64,000 bases of DNA from Symsagittifera roscoffensis (GCF_963678635.1 NC_087062.1:45276395-45340394), one strand, 5' to 3'; positions 49,101 to 58,626 are shown, counted from the first letter of the stretch. Numbers and translations: made by a program. Notes: a model not told the origin generated them from the letters alone.

Positions 49101-52100
49101 GATGAGAATGAAGCACATATGTTTTTTCACAAAATTTTCCAACCATTGTTTCTTTTCTGCTAGGCTCTTTTTCGAAAAGCTCTCGAAAACATTGGAACCT
49201 TCTAGAATGGCCAACACCATCTGTTTTAGTCTACTGCAATGATTCGAAATTTGACGTAGTTTCTCCGAGACTTTAGTCTTTTTCTGTGGCTTGGACCCCT
49301 CTTCGATTACCGGTACCTGAAAACAGTTCAGCTACAGAATGGTTTTACAAGTATGCATGCAGCTTCATTGATATCTTGAAAAAGTCGTGGCCATTATTCA
49401 ACTCGATTATGATAACCCAGACGGTAATATATACCTCAAATGTGCACAGAGGATGGGATGCGTCCGAGATTGGAAATTAGTTCCACTCAGGAAAAACGCC
49501 GAAAAACTATCAGACCTTAAGACTTAAACAGGAGCTTTATGTAGCAGTTGAACTCATCATAACCTGGTTTGATAATTGTTTAAAAATCTCGACTGGGGTG
49601 TGAAATTCAACTGAAGCTAAACTACGCCGAATGTTTCCACAAGACATATAAATTATAGCAGCTTGAAAAACTTCAAAGTATTAGAAAAACAAGTTTGACT
49701 ATATACTGCAAAACATTAAAAACGCATCATCAAGTATTTTGCTAACTTTCCCTCAAAAAGACATGGATAAAGAAACTGAAATCTTTTAAACTAAACTTGA
49801 TCACATTTTAGCTTCTAATTTGAGTTTTATTGTAAGACTGGGAAAGTTATGCACGAAACAAACCAGGATACTCCAGTTTTGTTTCAAAGAAAAAAGGAAA
49901 TTTTTTTTGCTTATCATTCAGTTTTGTTAAAGTTTTTTGACGTGAAAGGGCAAAGATTTTCTCAAATTTTGTAAGATTTAGGTTACTAAAGTTAGTTCAT
50001 GAAATGAATCCGGTATAACTTAGGACATATTTTATAATATTTTCGCCCTAAAAAAACTTTTAGACTTAGTTTTCAGGCAAGTCGTCAAAACTTGTTGCTA
50101 TCTATCAGAGCAAGCATATGTTTTTTGCATTTTTTCAAAAAGTTAAATTTGAAATTTTTTTTGTCTCATCGAATTTTTGCTGTTGCATTTTCACTATTGC
50201 CCAGTATAGTTAATCGAGTAAATGAAACAATGTTAGGTCCCATTCCATCTCGTGAAAACATCTTATTCTAGCATCGTGCCCTTTAGCCTAATAGGGAGGG
50301 CATTTGAAATATAATGAAAAAAACTTAACACAGTTAAAAAAAGAAACAATTAATTGGACTCGTTTTAAACTTTATCGAGTTATTTTCATTCTCTTTTAAT
50401 TGCCATCTATAGACTTTCAAACAGTTCCGCTTCAAAAATCAATCTTAGTATTTAGCTTGTTCTATATTTCGCTAGACCTATGTTTTTTTTGTTTATATTG
50501 CAGAACAATTTCCGACTTAACACCAGTTTTTTTTAGAAAAAAAAATCACTCTTTTAAATTCTTTTTCTGAGAATCTTTTTCTCACTTTCGAATTGAAAAT
50601 ATCGTTGAGCACAAATCGCACCTTGAACACACCACAATTTCTGATTTTCTACACTATTTCTAATTTTATCTTATGTGCGCTCTGTGCTCTTTGTAGCAAT
50701 TCAAGCAGTAAAATATTTTTGATGAGAAACATCAATATTTGAGCACTGATTACGCTAGGCCCAATTTATTAGCTATTCTGAAGAAACCGTTACTTTTTTT
50801 TCTATCCATCATTTTGGTTTTTTGTGTGGCCTTCCAAGTGAAATTTCTTCCAACATACATACCTCATAAAAGACAACCAAAAACTACAAATTTTTTGGGA
50901 AATTACTTTGCGTTTTACAAAGATTGAACAGAAGCCAATACTTTCAACAGGTCAACAAAAAAAAACACAATATCCGACCATTGTGTGTTACCATCAAAAT
51001 CTTAGAATTGGACCTGGTGTTTCAAATTCACGGTGCTTTTTTTTAACCCTCTGAAACTATAATTACTTTAGAAGAGCTTTAAACATAGCGTAAGTTTTGA
51101 TAGTCACGCACATACACATACAAACATATTTATATATTTGTGTGTATGTGTGTGTGCAATTATCCAAACTCACGCTATGTTCACAAGCTGTTCTAACGTT
51201 AACTATAATTTCAGAGGGTTAAAAAAAGCACCGCGAATATGAAATTCTATGTCCAATTCTAAGATTTTGATGGTTACACACGACGGTCGCAATTTTTTTT
51301 TCAATGAGTTCGATTTCTTTTAACCTATGTTGACTTGTTGAAAATTTTGACCTCTTCTCAATTTTTCTAAAACGCAAAGTAATTTCCGATAATTTTGGCA
51401 GTTCTTGGTTGTCTTTTTTGAGGTGTGTATATTGGAAAGAATTTGACTTTTAATGCCTCTTAAAACAAAACTTTGGTAGAAAAAAGTGACGGTTATATCA
51501 GAACGACTTATAAGTTGGGCCTAGCGTAATCAATGCTCAAATTTTGAAGTTGCTCGACAAAAAGTTTAAGGCTTGTCTTGCTACAAAAAGTACAGCACGC
51601 ATACAGGATAAAAATAGAAATTGTGTAGAAAATCAGGAGTTGTCGTTTTTTTCAAGGTGCGATGTGTGGTCATCCATTTTTTCATTACAGAAGTAGTAAA
51701 AATCTTCTCAGAAAAAATTTAAAAGAGGCAATTTTTTTTGAAAAACCTAGTGGTAAGTCATGAAATCATAAACAAAAAACATAGGTCCTGAGTTCTAGTC
51801 AAATTTGAAACAGGCTAAAAACCAAGATTGACTTTTTGAAGTAGAGCCATTTTCAAGTGTACAGAGGGCAGTTAAGAGAGAATGAAAATAACTCGACATA
51901 AATTAAAAAGAGCACAATTAATGAGCTATTTTTCAACAGTTGAATTTAATTCCTTCTCTTTCAAATGCCCTTCTTATTAGTCTAAGGACACAGTTAATGT
52001 CCNNNNNNNNNNNNNNNNNNNNNNNNNNNNNNNNNNNNNNNNNNNNNNNNNNNNNNNNNNNNNNNNNNNNNNNNNNNNNNNNNNNNNNNNNNNNNNNNNN

Positions 52101-53111
52101 NNNNNNNNNNNNNNNNNNNNNNNNNNNNNNNNNNNNNNNNNNNNNNNNNNNNNNNNNNNNNNNNNNNNNNNNNNNNNNNNNNNNNNNNNNNNNNNNNNNN
52201 NNTGTGTTGTAACCAGTGAGTCCCGTTTTACCAGCCATTTGCAAAGTCGTTAGCCGGAAAATGTCTTCCTTTTTTGGTGCAAACATGAATAGTTCCTTTT
52301 CTCCGCTGCTTGAGCTGTGAAATATGCGCTGGAAAAACTCTTCTATTTTTTCAAAGTCTCTTAAATTAGCCCCGTTTTCATCTTTGTCTTTCCAAGAGTT
52401 TTTAACGTAAATGTTTTGTAGTTCGAACAGCTGAAAGTGAAAGTTGCAACTTTCAGCCAATTGATTGGCTAGACACGTAAATTTCTCAACTCTTTCCCAA
52501 TTCAAACTCGTTTTTAGTTTTTTTAGCATTGGTCTGAAGTCAGCTTGGACATCGCTTTGTTTTTCATCCCTCATCATAACAGCAATTCCGCATTCGCGAC
52601 ATGTTTGTCTAATATCCTCAACCATTTTCCGCAATTTCGGTAAATTTATGATCTTTTCCGGCCTTGATCCGTTAATCTCAACAAGGACCCGGTCTAACAA
52701 ATCGTTTTTAACCATAATATTTCCGATGATTTTGATTCGGTTCTGATGATTTTGAGTTATTTCGCTAATCTTTGAGTCATCCTGCTTTTCGATGTTTTGA
52801 TTTACTTCGATGAAAACATTCATCTTGCCTTTTCCTAAGTCGAGACATAAATTCACAATATGGTCTTTTCTCAGTGTTGTATCTTCAGCAAGAGCGGTTG
52901 CGATGATGCTCGAAGTTTCCGGAACTTTAAATAAGACAAGAGAGTATGTGTTTTGTGAGTATTGTTTTGCGCTGGTGTAAGCCATCTTTTTCAGGTGGCT
53001 TTCTCCGTCAATGGATCTGGGAAGAGAGAATACGCGTTGCTTCTCACCTTCGAGATACGGCAACGACGGCTCCAAGCTGTCGCAAAAAGCTCTGATTTGT
53101 TTTTCGTTCAT
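32668..53111 (-). CDS. Large superfamily 1 helicase/NTPase-like protein, eight or more exons
   Basis: Model: exons 53,111-(gap), 49,316-48,949, 47,895-47,675, 42,303-42,049, 39,552-39,348, 38,822-38,703, 38,600-38,379 and 34,120-32,668. Every junction from exon 2 on agrees in phase. Helicase motifs follow in order: Q-like LSSQQRKIAD; I, GEGGTGKTH; Ia, VIYAVPDQ; II, LIVDEC; III-like, FLCGTIEG; IV, GWRSTHKIA; V, FTGFEKPHVLVI; VI, AATTRAQQSL. The order, and V/VI of the form G-E-x-x-V and TRA, fit UvrD-type SF1 proteins and the Schlafen-type helicase fold. Past motif VI lie about 340 mostly helical residues with no clear domain. The N-terminal exons (over 420 residues) match no family I recognise. 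Total about 1,250 residues or more. Motif III lacks the usual GD...Q, so helicase activity is uncertain. The link of exon 1 to exon 2 is unproven because of the gap. Confidence 0.75.
34231..34760. repeat. Dispersed intronic repeat, copy 1
   Basis: The stretch beginning AGTAGCACAGAAT and running through a C-rich CCGACCA, then TGTAATTTTTG and AAACAAGC blocks, recurs at 46,674-46,990 in the same order. Coding content not seen. Confidence 0.4.
34965..35375. mobile_element. Possible decayed pogo-like palindromic MITE
   Basis: Left part TATTTGAACTATCCGGC and right part GCCCGGATAACTCAAATCA are imperfect inverted copies. They share the TATCCGG core and the inner AATTTGGG/AAAATTGAG blocks with the MITEs at 4067 and 6309. 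Much more diverged. Confidence 0.35.
36930..37260. repeat. Dispersed repeat R1, copy in helicase-gene intron
   Basis: Starts with a GAAAAATGCTAATATGGCC block and ends with GGGCTTCGTCCTAAAG then GCAGTCC and a T run. The same start and end blocks, about 280-300 bases apart, recur at 40,437 and 40,905; the start block alone is also seen near 35,786. An end block related in inverted sense is found at 4,855 and 7,100. Confidence 0.5.
38379..38600 (-). CDS. Helicase-like gene exon with motif IV
   Basis: 222 bases between a weak acceptor (GAGCTTGAAG) and a good CAAG|GTACAA donor. The end reads GWRSTHKIAIFNSYY, the W/Y-R-S-T form of motif IV that precedes 'I..f.N' in UvrD-type proteins. Before it lies a hydrophobic block (VVIICMSILGQL). 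The 5' edge is less certain than the 3' edge. Confidence 0.65.
38703..38822 (-). CDS. Helicase-like gene exon with motif III-like segment
   Basis: 120 bases after an AACGTTCAG acceptor, donor GTTATA. It reads WQYYFLCGTIEG. In SF1 helicases motif III is a strand ending GD followed by Q; here GT...G stands in its place. A different frame of the same bases (LPFGNIIFCAVPLRAL) also looks coding but does not fit the phases on both sides. Exon call is moderate. Confidence 0.55.
39348..39552 (-). CDS. Helicase-like gene exon with motif II (Walker B)
   Basis: 205 bases after an AAATTTACAG acceptor, donor CTCG|GTCTAG. It contains LYALIVDECVVSSRDE: four hydrophobics then D-E, the Walker B pair that binds magnesium and polarises water. 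The segment before it (KICVGAEFVSC) fits the family's strand-helix before motif II. Confidence 0.75.
40012..40235 (+). repeat. tRNA-derived SINE in helicase-gene intron
   Basis: The head resembles a tRNA: box A TGGTGAAGTGGTTACG near 40,020 and box B GGTCGGATTTTCGAGGCC near 40,064. A unique body follows, ending near CTTGGATAAATGGTC and a T-rich tail. No acceptor stem, so it is a SINE and not a tRNA gene. Confidence 0.6.
40437..40760. repeat. Dispersed repeat R1, second intronic copy
   Basis: Start block GATTGCCAATATGGCCAATTT, then a GAACACTGCTTCATAGACC block, and end block AGGGTTTTGCCCTGATACC. The GAACACTGCTCCATAGACC and TGATAC blocks are also present, inverted, in both copies of the 2.2-kb duplication (4,845-4,995; 7,085-7,240). 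Confidence 0.55.
40905..41245. repeat. Dispersed repeat R1, third intronic copy
   Basis: Start block GAAAATTGCGAAATTGGCC and end block CAGGGCTTTGTCCTGATA, then GCAGTCTTG. Interrupted in the middle by the hairpin at 41,033-41,086. Confidence 0.5.
41033..41086. repeat. Perfect 16-bp inverted repeat (hairpin)
   Basis: ATTAGCTAGCCTCAAT at 41,033-41,048 and its exact complement at 41,071-41,086, with a 22-base loop. The loop repeats TATCCCGCACAACAAAA, also present just before the stem, so a short block has been copied in direct and inverted sense. Confidence 0.85.
42049..42303 (-). CDS. Helicase-like gene exon with Q-like motif and Walker A
   Basis: 255 bases after a TTTATCATAG acceptor, donor AATG|GTTGTT (weak). 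It reads LSSQQRKIADCV, then ILMGEGGTGKTHCC (Walker A, GxGGTGKT) and VIYAVPDQKAVLQQH (motif Ia region). Gln in LSSQQ is the adenine-reading residue of SF1 proteins. The exon could also be read to a TAA just past the donor, but phase and the following motif II exon favour splicing. Confidence 0.85.
42470..43440. repeat. Hairpin-forming minisatellite, ~138-bp unit
   Basis: Degenerate tandem units built from AACAGTGCCGAA and its complement TTCGGCACTGTT, with TTGTTCAACAGAGCC and GAGGAGTTTAACAGTGC marker blocks. The last recurs at about 42,573, 42,711, 42,805 (changed), 42,943 and 43,293; the first two and the middle two are each 138 apart. A 203-bp element is inserted at 43,042-43,244. Lies in an intron of the helicase-like gene. 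Confidence 0.75.
43042..43244 (-). mobile_element. 203-bp element with 18-bp perfect terminal inverted repeats and tRNA-like promoter
   Basis: CATTACGAGGCCAAACTG at 43,042-43,059 is repeated exactly, inverted, at 43,227-43,244. Minus-strand sequence inside the right end reads TGGTGCACTGGATAGGAG, like a tRNA box A. About 40 bases on comes GTTCCTGGATTCCAG, like a box B. It has broken the surrounding minisatellite, so it is a later insertion. No clear target-site duplication beyond T runs. Confidence 0.55.
44540..45240. repeat. Dispersed intronic repeat R3, copy 1
   Basis: The blocks ATCATGTTTTCTCAGCC, AGCCGCTCGAAAT, GACGCATTCCGATGATTG and GTCGGAACAA occur here and again in the same order at 45,640-46,080. 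The TCCAGGTCGTCACAGTTGAC block near 44,577 also recurs near 46,392. Open frames in it are AT-rich and not conserved between copies. Confidence 0.55.
45640..46080. repeat. Dispersed intronic repeat R3, copy 2
   Basis: Second copy of the R3 blocks, about 1 kb from the first, diverged and with indels. No gene seen in it. Confidence 0.55.
46674..46990. repeat. Dispersed intronic repeat, second copy of the 34,231 family
   Basis: AGTAGCACAGAATGTCCCGACCA start and following blocks match 34,231-34,760 in order, with substitutions and indels. Confidence 0.4.
47675..47895 (-). CDS. Helicase-like gene exon 3 (linker before Walker A)
   Basis: 221 bases after a TTTTTGTGTTAAG acceptor, with a good CACAG|GTAAAAC donor. 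It encodes WVNKLMKNEENSQEVF to YHRGALIPT, a mainly helical stretch. In the UvrD/Schlafen-type layout, such a region leads into the Q motif, which is at the start of the next exon. No catalytic residues expected here. Confidence 0.75.
48538..48655 (+). CDS. Possible plus-strand exon with internal 36-bp tandem duplication
   Basis: A good acceptor (GGACTCTCAG) and a GC-type donor (CTACAG|GCAAGT) frame 118 bases of higher GC. One frame reads TFLDRVAVIFYASSMSILLA. The block CTCCATGAGCATTCTACTGG is in a 36-bp unit repeated exactly (48,577-48,612 and 48,613-48,648), which adds 12 codons in frame. It lies opposite to, and in an intron of, the helicase-like gene. Family unknown; could be a remnant. 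Confidence 0.3.
48949..49316 (-). CDS. Helicase-like gene exon 2
   Basis: 368 bases starting in phase 0 after a CTGTTTTCAG acceptor. It reads VPVIEEGSKPQKKTKVSEKL (a basic, possibly nuclear-targeting stretch), then FVKKHMCFILITTNISREEW and DKTHKE. The donor could be GAAAA|GTTAGG or CTG|GTTAAG; both leave the same phase. No recognised domain. Confidence 0.75.
50281..51985. repeat. Imperfect ~1.7-kb palindrome in intron 1, reaching exon 1
   Basis: Two inverted arms of roughly 800 bases with a centre near 51,130. The centre is a CA/TG microsatellite around TATTTATATATTTG. Examples: ACCATCAAAATCTTAGAATTGG at 50,992 pairs with its complement near 51,255. AGAGAATGAAAATAACTCGA at 51,876 pairs near 50,376. 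TCAAATGCCCT at 51,961 (inside the exon 1 frame) pairs with 50,308. The right arm ends at the assembly gap, so the full extent is unknown. Confidence 0.85.
52003..52202. other. Assembly gap (200 N)
   Basis: Exactly 200 unknown bases. It falls inside exon 1 of the helicase-like gene, right at the end of the palindrome. The round length suggests a placeholder, so the reading frame across it cannot be trusted. Confidence 0.99.
52203..53111 (-). CDS. Probable first coding exon of the helicase-like gene (novel N-terminal region)
   Basis: 303 codons open from ATG 53,111 to the gap; about 20 more codons (near VLRLIRRAFEREGI) lie past the gap, 52,002-51,933, ending in TGA or spliced before it. Codon use and GC content are clearly coding. 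Mixed alpha/beta content, no transmembrane segment, no signal peptide. I do not recognise the family; it does not show the AlbA-type N-terminal domain of Schlafens. It could be the start of the helicase-like protein or a separate short gene. Confidence 0.7.
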
Positions 53112-54980
53112 TTGAGTATAAATGTGAGAACATAAAAGACCAAATTAAGACCAACTATTACTGTTTTCATCAAAACTTGTTATGGTTTTGACTAATAAAT
53201 ATTTTCAACAATAAAACCAACGCTTGATCAAATATGGACTGTGAATAATCAAAGTGCGTAAGCTTTAATAATTTTTGATCGAATGTTTAGAAAAAAATAC
53301 AACTGTTTCGCGAAGAGATTCTTTTCAACCAAAATCAACCTTCACTTTTTTCCACCTAAGATCGAGATTTACAAGACATATAAAAATAAGTAGAAAAGTT
53401 TCCTCGGTCTGTTTTTTGAATTTTTTTCCGTTGTCTTGGCAAATGGTCTGCTGATGCATTAACAACATCCAGGACCCAATAAAAACATTTGATACTAGTA
53501 ACTTGTTTGGCTACTTGAATTGTTTTTGTATACCGATTGTCGCTCAGAAAGTGGTCAGTAAAAATCGAATCTCACACTGTTCTGATATTTTCCTTCTTGA
53601 CTTAGAACTCTTAGAACTCAAAACGTAAGAACCATACAAGATGTCTGAATTCTGCCACAATACTCAACTGCAAACGGGGCGTCTGATAAAATCATGAAGA
53701 GAAAAAACGATTTTGACATTTATACCGTTTTTTCGCGTGCTTTTGAGAACCTCATAAATCAATTAATTCTCATAGATGGTGACTTTCTTTGTACAGGGAA
53801 CACCGTCTCTTCGTCACGCTATCTATTTTTGACTGAAAAAGGTTCGTGCAACTCCTCAGTTTAATACCAATCCTAATCTGATCCTCATATCTTATATTTC
53901 CTAGTCTCAAAAGATCCAGCGATATGTTGGCCCTCTGCGAAGTTAGAAGAGAGAAGAAAGCAACTAACTTATATCTTTAATTCCGAATTTTCTAAGCCAT
54001 TAGGGTTTCAGGTTTACAAATATAGAGTAAGATTTAGCTATGATTTATGATTGGTTAGTTAATTATAGTTTACAGTGAAATAAAAATCATATTTAAATAA
54101 TTAGTTGCAACTTGGCTTCACGTATCTAGGGTCTAGAGAAGTTTCACAACCATGAGTCATTTCAAGAAATGTTTTTTGAGTTCTTGTGAGTGTTCTTGTC
54201 TGTGTCTGCAAAATACATATGATGATGAGGGAATATCGTGAATCCAGAGAGATCGAAGTGATGTGCAGACAGGTGACAGTAGGGAGTCGATTTCATAATT
54301 TAGAGCTACCTGCGAGATGAAAGGTTGTTGACATTTCCTGAGAGAAGTGTCAAGTGAATAAGAATTCGTATGTAGAGTTTGGCAGCGAGCTGGCCATTGT
54401 TCTGTATCAATGGATTCCTGGTTGTCTGTTTCAATGGATTCTTTTCTGAATGTTAAAACTCCATACTTTATACACGGAATGTCGTCGTCTGATCATTTCT
54501 CTTTTGCTGCCCGTAAAAGATACTCTGTGAAAACTTTTAAAATATTTTTTCTGAACTTTCCGTTTTCGTTATATATAATCTAGTTGTTTTTGCAGAAAAT
54601 TTTGTATTAGTTTGGTTATTTTAAATAGTTTCTCACACTTTAGTCACTATTAGCAAAAAGAGAGTCCGATGTGTCTAAGCGTGATGTAGCTCGATCTATA
54701 ATGCCGTCTATAGACCAGGCTCACGACGTTTTACTAGTGGGTTTCAGTTGTGGGAAAGTACCTGAGAAAGGTTTATGAATAGAGGGTTCTTTTGATAACA
54801 ACCTTTTTGTTACCTGGTATTTTTGTAACTTACAAAATTTGTTTGTGTTCACTTATTTGAAAGAGCTTATCAACTAAGATTAAGATGAAAGTCAACCTAA
54901 GGCTTACTAAAGTTGTATTTGGTCCTAATTTAATTCAGTTTTCGGTTTCAAAAGACCATTTTATTCAGTTTTCTAGTTTC
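53112..54980. other. Upstream region of the helicase-like gene, no gene seen
   Basis: AT-rich, no convincing exon on either strand. It would contain the promoter if exon 1 is the true first exon; no clear TATA or initiator is distinguishable from background. Confidence 0.4.
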
Positions 54981-54999
54981 AGAACAGTAATTTTCCTGT

Positions 55000-55090
55000 A
55001 CTTGTTGGTAGAGCGGTGGTTGTGCGGTGATATTAGGTAAGCTGCGTTGATTGTTTAAGCTCGATACTTGCCGGGTTAAACGCAAACTTG
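55000..55090 (+). repeat. Weak tRNA-like (SINE head) segment
   Basis: TTGGTAGAGCGGTGGTTG resembles a box A and GCCGGGTTAAACGC a box B, but they are about 60 bases apart, longer than in a plain tRNA. No paired acceptor stem. Low-confidence SINE remnant. Confidence 0.25.
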
Positions 55091-55673
55091 AAAGATGTTC
55101 AAGCTGGTTAGAGTTGTTATCATCCATCAGCGAACTTTGAAATTCCTTTCATTAGTACAAATTCTCAAGCGTTGTTATAAAGAACTTAAACAATTTACAC
55201 AAAAAGGGCCGTGTTGAGGGGCGAGTTAGAGAAAAGTGGAAAAATCACACATCAAAAGGTTAGTTCATCTGTTTTTTATGACCCAATTGTAATATTTTTG
55301 CATTGAATTACACTAAAATTATGAAAACACTGCTTAGTTACAATTTTTAGTAAAAAGTATCTGATATATTGCAATAAATTAGCGTCATTTGAAAAATCGA
55401 TAAAATTGTTTCTGTGTTTTTGATTCTCGTATGTAAGGGTCTAATGAGAAAAAGTAAAAGAGTAAAAGGAAAATGTTGAAACATTTCAATATAAAATGTC
55501 AAGTAAATCTTTTTCGAACAAGTTCGATTAAAGAGTATTTATTTCATACTTTCAGCTGGTAAGCTAATAATTTTTTTTCGTTTTTAGTAGCGCTGAAAGG
55601 AATCAAGCGAACGCAATCAATAAACAATCAAAATTGATGGATGAAACGTTCTCAATCGTGCTCAATTTGATAA

Positions 55674-55946
55674 TCGGCTGGGAGTTTCTTCAAGGCGGTC
55701 GGATGGTGGGGTAGCATCAAATTAGGAGGTACTAGAGTTGGAAGAAAGGTTAATTACGGGGACTTGGGAAGTGATGGAGGGGTGGGTGGTGTGAAAAAAT
55801 TAGTTATTGGACTGCTTTCGGAGTCCAAAAAATCATTTTGGGTTTCTACTTCTCAAGTTTTTAAAAATTTGCGGAGGTTAAATGCGGTTTGTGTTGAATC
55901 TTCAGAATGCATGTTAGATGAGTTAATTGATATAGTGAAAGATTGA
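55674..55946 (+). CDS. Unassigned small coding-like frame
   Basis: 90 codons open from just after a TAA to the TGA at 55,944. It reads GVKKLVIGLLSESKKSFWVS then VCVESSECMLDELIDIVKD, with a glycine-rich first third. Base composition stands out from the T-rich surroundings (G-rich). There is no ATG at its start, so it would be a terminal exon or a transposon fragment. Family not recognised. Confidence 0.3.
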   Translation, partial: SAGSFFKAVGWWGSIKLGGTRVGRKVNYGDLGSDGGVGGVKKLVIGLLSESKKSFWVSTSQVFKNLRRLNAVCVESSECMLDELIDIVKD

Positions 55947-57514
55947 AAGTGGTAACGGATGCAGAGATCGCAGAAAACCACGGATAGAAGCAAAAAAGAG
56001 CGAGCGATGAAATACGTGGTCGGAAAAAAGATTGATGGAATGATCCAAGTTGTCTGCTCATGGTGGATCAAAAAATTTCAGAACAAAACTTAAAAGTTTT
56101 GGGTTGTTCACTAAATTGCACGTGTATGTCATTGATATTTTGCAGTTTTCAGATGATGTGAGCAAATTGGTTTCTTTTTAATCAATTTTATTAATAGAAT
56201 GTGTTCGCGGGAAAAGTTTGTTTTGTAACTTGAAAATGTAAGCTTTTGTAAACGGGAATTTTATGAATTTACCTTTGTAATGTTGCTGTTGGCGTGTGTT
56301 TGTAATGCTTTGTGGTTCTTAGTATGCATTTTGTTTTGTTTCTATTTTGTTTCCGTTGTAATCGTTTACGTGCACTTTTAATAAAATTTTATTTTTGTGA
56401 CGAAAAAATTCAAAAAGTTCCTGCGCACAGTATTTGGTCGACGATTTCTTGTCGGTTACTTTATGTAGATTTGGTCGACGATTGCTTGTCGGTTAACTTA
56501 TGTAGAAATTGCGCATGAGTTATATAATCATTTAAGAAGTGAGAATGAAATCCTAAAACTTTGATCATTGCCTAAAAAACGGTTAATCTTTCTTGAATAT
56601 ATTAAAGCCTAAGTCTAAGAGTTCATTTTTTATAGCCTGCATAACGCCTTGAAACGCATATTTTTTTTCGGCATAACGCATAATTTTTTTCGGCATAACT
56701 CCTTGAACTTAAATTTTTCTTCTCTATTATATATATAATCTTCGATTTGCTTAAAATTTCCACTTCAATCTTGTGTATAGATGTCTGAGTGTACTTCTGT
56801 TTCAAGGAGTTTTAATAAGCTTTGATTACAAGATTGACATTGGGTTGTAACAGTTTTTGTGAGTAATTTTTTAAATTGGTGTGTGCAAATGCGATATTGA
56901 ATGTCTGATTTTAAGTATATATTTTTTTGCTTTCAATTCAATATTTGGGTTTCTAGCTTTTGCATGAGTGCTTTCGGGTGAAAATTTGTTTAGTGGTTTG
57001 GTTAATGTATGGTATTGTAAAGAATATTTATCGTTTATCGGATTGCGTTTTTTTACATGGTCTTCTATTCTGATCCACAAAAATGGCATTATCTCAAAAT
57101 ATGTTTTTCTTGAAAAACTATCTGCGAAGTGAGATTTATTTTTATAGAAAACTTTATGTGATGGTGGCATCTTTTATCTGCAAAGACATATAAGGTTGAT
57201 ACTTTTATTTTACAAGAGTAGTTGCAAAGAAATGTTTCCTTTGTAATAAAAAAAAATTGAGCGATTACCTGAGAAGAAATATCCTGCAAAATGCGTTTTT
57301 ATTGATGCTAGTTCGAATGAATGAAAAACTTGCATTCGTTCTGTTTCACATAAATGATGAAGTGTTTCGAGTTGTGAGAGTGAAAAATATTGAAAAATTT
57401 TATCGATTGTGTAGTCAAGTTTTATATCTGAGTGAATATCAAAGTGAATTGCTCGAAATTTTTTGTGTGCCCATAGTGATATATTTTTTTCATTTTGGAG
57501 ACGTTTGCTTTCAG

Positions 57515-57609
57515 GTTATATGGTAGAAATTGTCCATATGTGTTGCGTTTGTTTTTGTATCCGGAGACGGGCTTACAAGATTTTTGACCATGACGGTTTT
57601 GATTATTTG
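57515..57609 (+). CDS. Candidate 95-bp exon in 1,816-bp unit, copy 1
   Basis: Strong acceptor (TTTGCTTTCAG) and consensus donor (TTG|GTAAGT) enclose an open stretch reading CCVCFCIRRRAYKIFDHDGF. Cys-rich then basic, like a membrane-proximal cytoplasmic start, but no family is recognised. The frame hits a stop soon after the donor, as expected for an exon end. Confidence 0.4.
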
Positions 57610-58257
57610 GTAAGTCAGGAATAATGAGTTTTCCTGCGTTTTTGTTCAATCCTTTTAATATGAACACAGTATAAGGTTGCAGTTGTTTTTGATGTTTCCA
57701 TTGCCTGTGGTTCTGGTTTAAATTGAAAGACTTGACTTTAAGCTTTTTAATATACCGGTTTTGCCGATTGTCTTCACAATCTGAATGCGTTAATAGAACA
57801 TCCTGTTGTCCTGTTTGAGATGATGTATTGTCATGAGGTGTTTCTCAAAAACTTTATTGCTTATGACAATGCCTATCAAAAGATACATGTGTACAAAACT
57901 CCTGAAAAGGAAAACAAAAAATTTTTAAAATTATTTAAAAATAAGAGGTTCTGTTTATACTGTTATATTTGGTTGAAAACGTGATACTGGATGGTGTCTA
58001 ATAGAAAGTAGAATTAAAATAGTTTCAAATTATAAAAATAGATCTTGTTGAGCTAATAATTGTAACTAATGTTCTTTTATGTCTTGTTGAATCTTGTTTT
58101 TTTTAGTTCAAACGATATACAGCCCAACTATGAAGTCTTGTGTTATCTGAATTTTGTCCGTATAGTAGAGGTGCTACAAAGTTGTTCTAGTTAAAAAAAC
58201 TAATGGCCTGCTTGCATTTTTGATTCCTTGTTAACTCCTGTTTAAAATAAATTGAGG

Positions 58258-58626
58258 TTCAATGGGAACTATCAAAATTGTGGTATGCTTAAAAAAGAGT
58301 GTGTGGAAGGTAGAGAAATTGTTGCTGACAGAGATGATGCTAATCTGTCTGATAGTGTCTCAAATGGGTTGCTTACTAGATCTTGTGGATAATGTTCAGT
58401 CAATCAATAAAGATGTCGTTTTGAAAGTCTTGAAGGAAAGAATTGCTTGCCTGTTAAATGCGCAGAAATTGGGATAGAATCTATATCTGGTAGTAGATGT
58501 GGCGGTTTTGTTGGGGAGTTTATATTCGGATTTGTAGAGGCGTCTGATATGATTTATGATTGTTGTCATGAAGAGCTTGATGGTTCTGACGAGGAACCTT
58601 TGTTAAAACGGATTCTTATTTTGTAA
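58258..58626 (+). pseudogene. Cys-rich coding-like frame with two internal TAA, copy 1
   Basis: 123 codons, from FNGNYQNCGMLKKEC to the TAA at 58,624, with stops only at 58,390 and 58,408. The second half reads CHEELDGSDEEP followed by LLKRILIL. Evenly spaced cysteines and a DGSDE end recall LDL-receptor class A repeats, but the cysteine pattern is incomplete. Frame continues past the last stop with a hydrophobic stretch (IFVLGTIIVLTSF). Either a decayed receptor fragment or chance. Confidence 0.3.

Noticed and set aside
57422-57838. ~138-codon minus-strand open frame in the 1,816-bp unit
   Set aside because: Opposite to the 95-bp exon with better splice sites. Its Asn/Lys/Gln-rich make-up is what the complement of a T-rich strand gives. 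Kept as a weak alternative only.
58258-58626. A variant genetic code reading TAA as Gln
   Set aside because: The b561 and helicase-like genes end at ordinary TAA/TAG stops and have animal-type introns, so one code for the genome rules this out.
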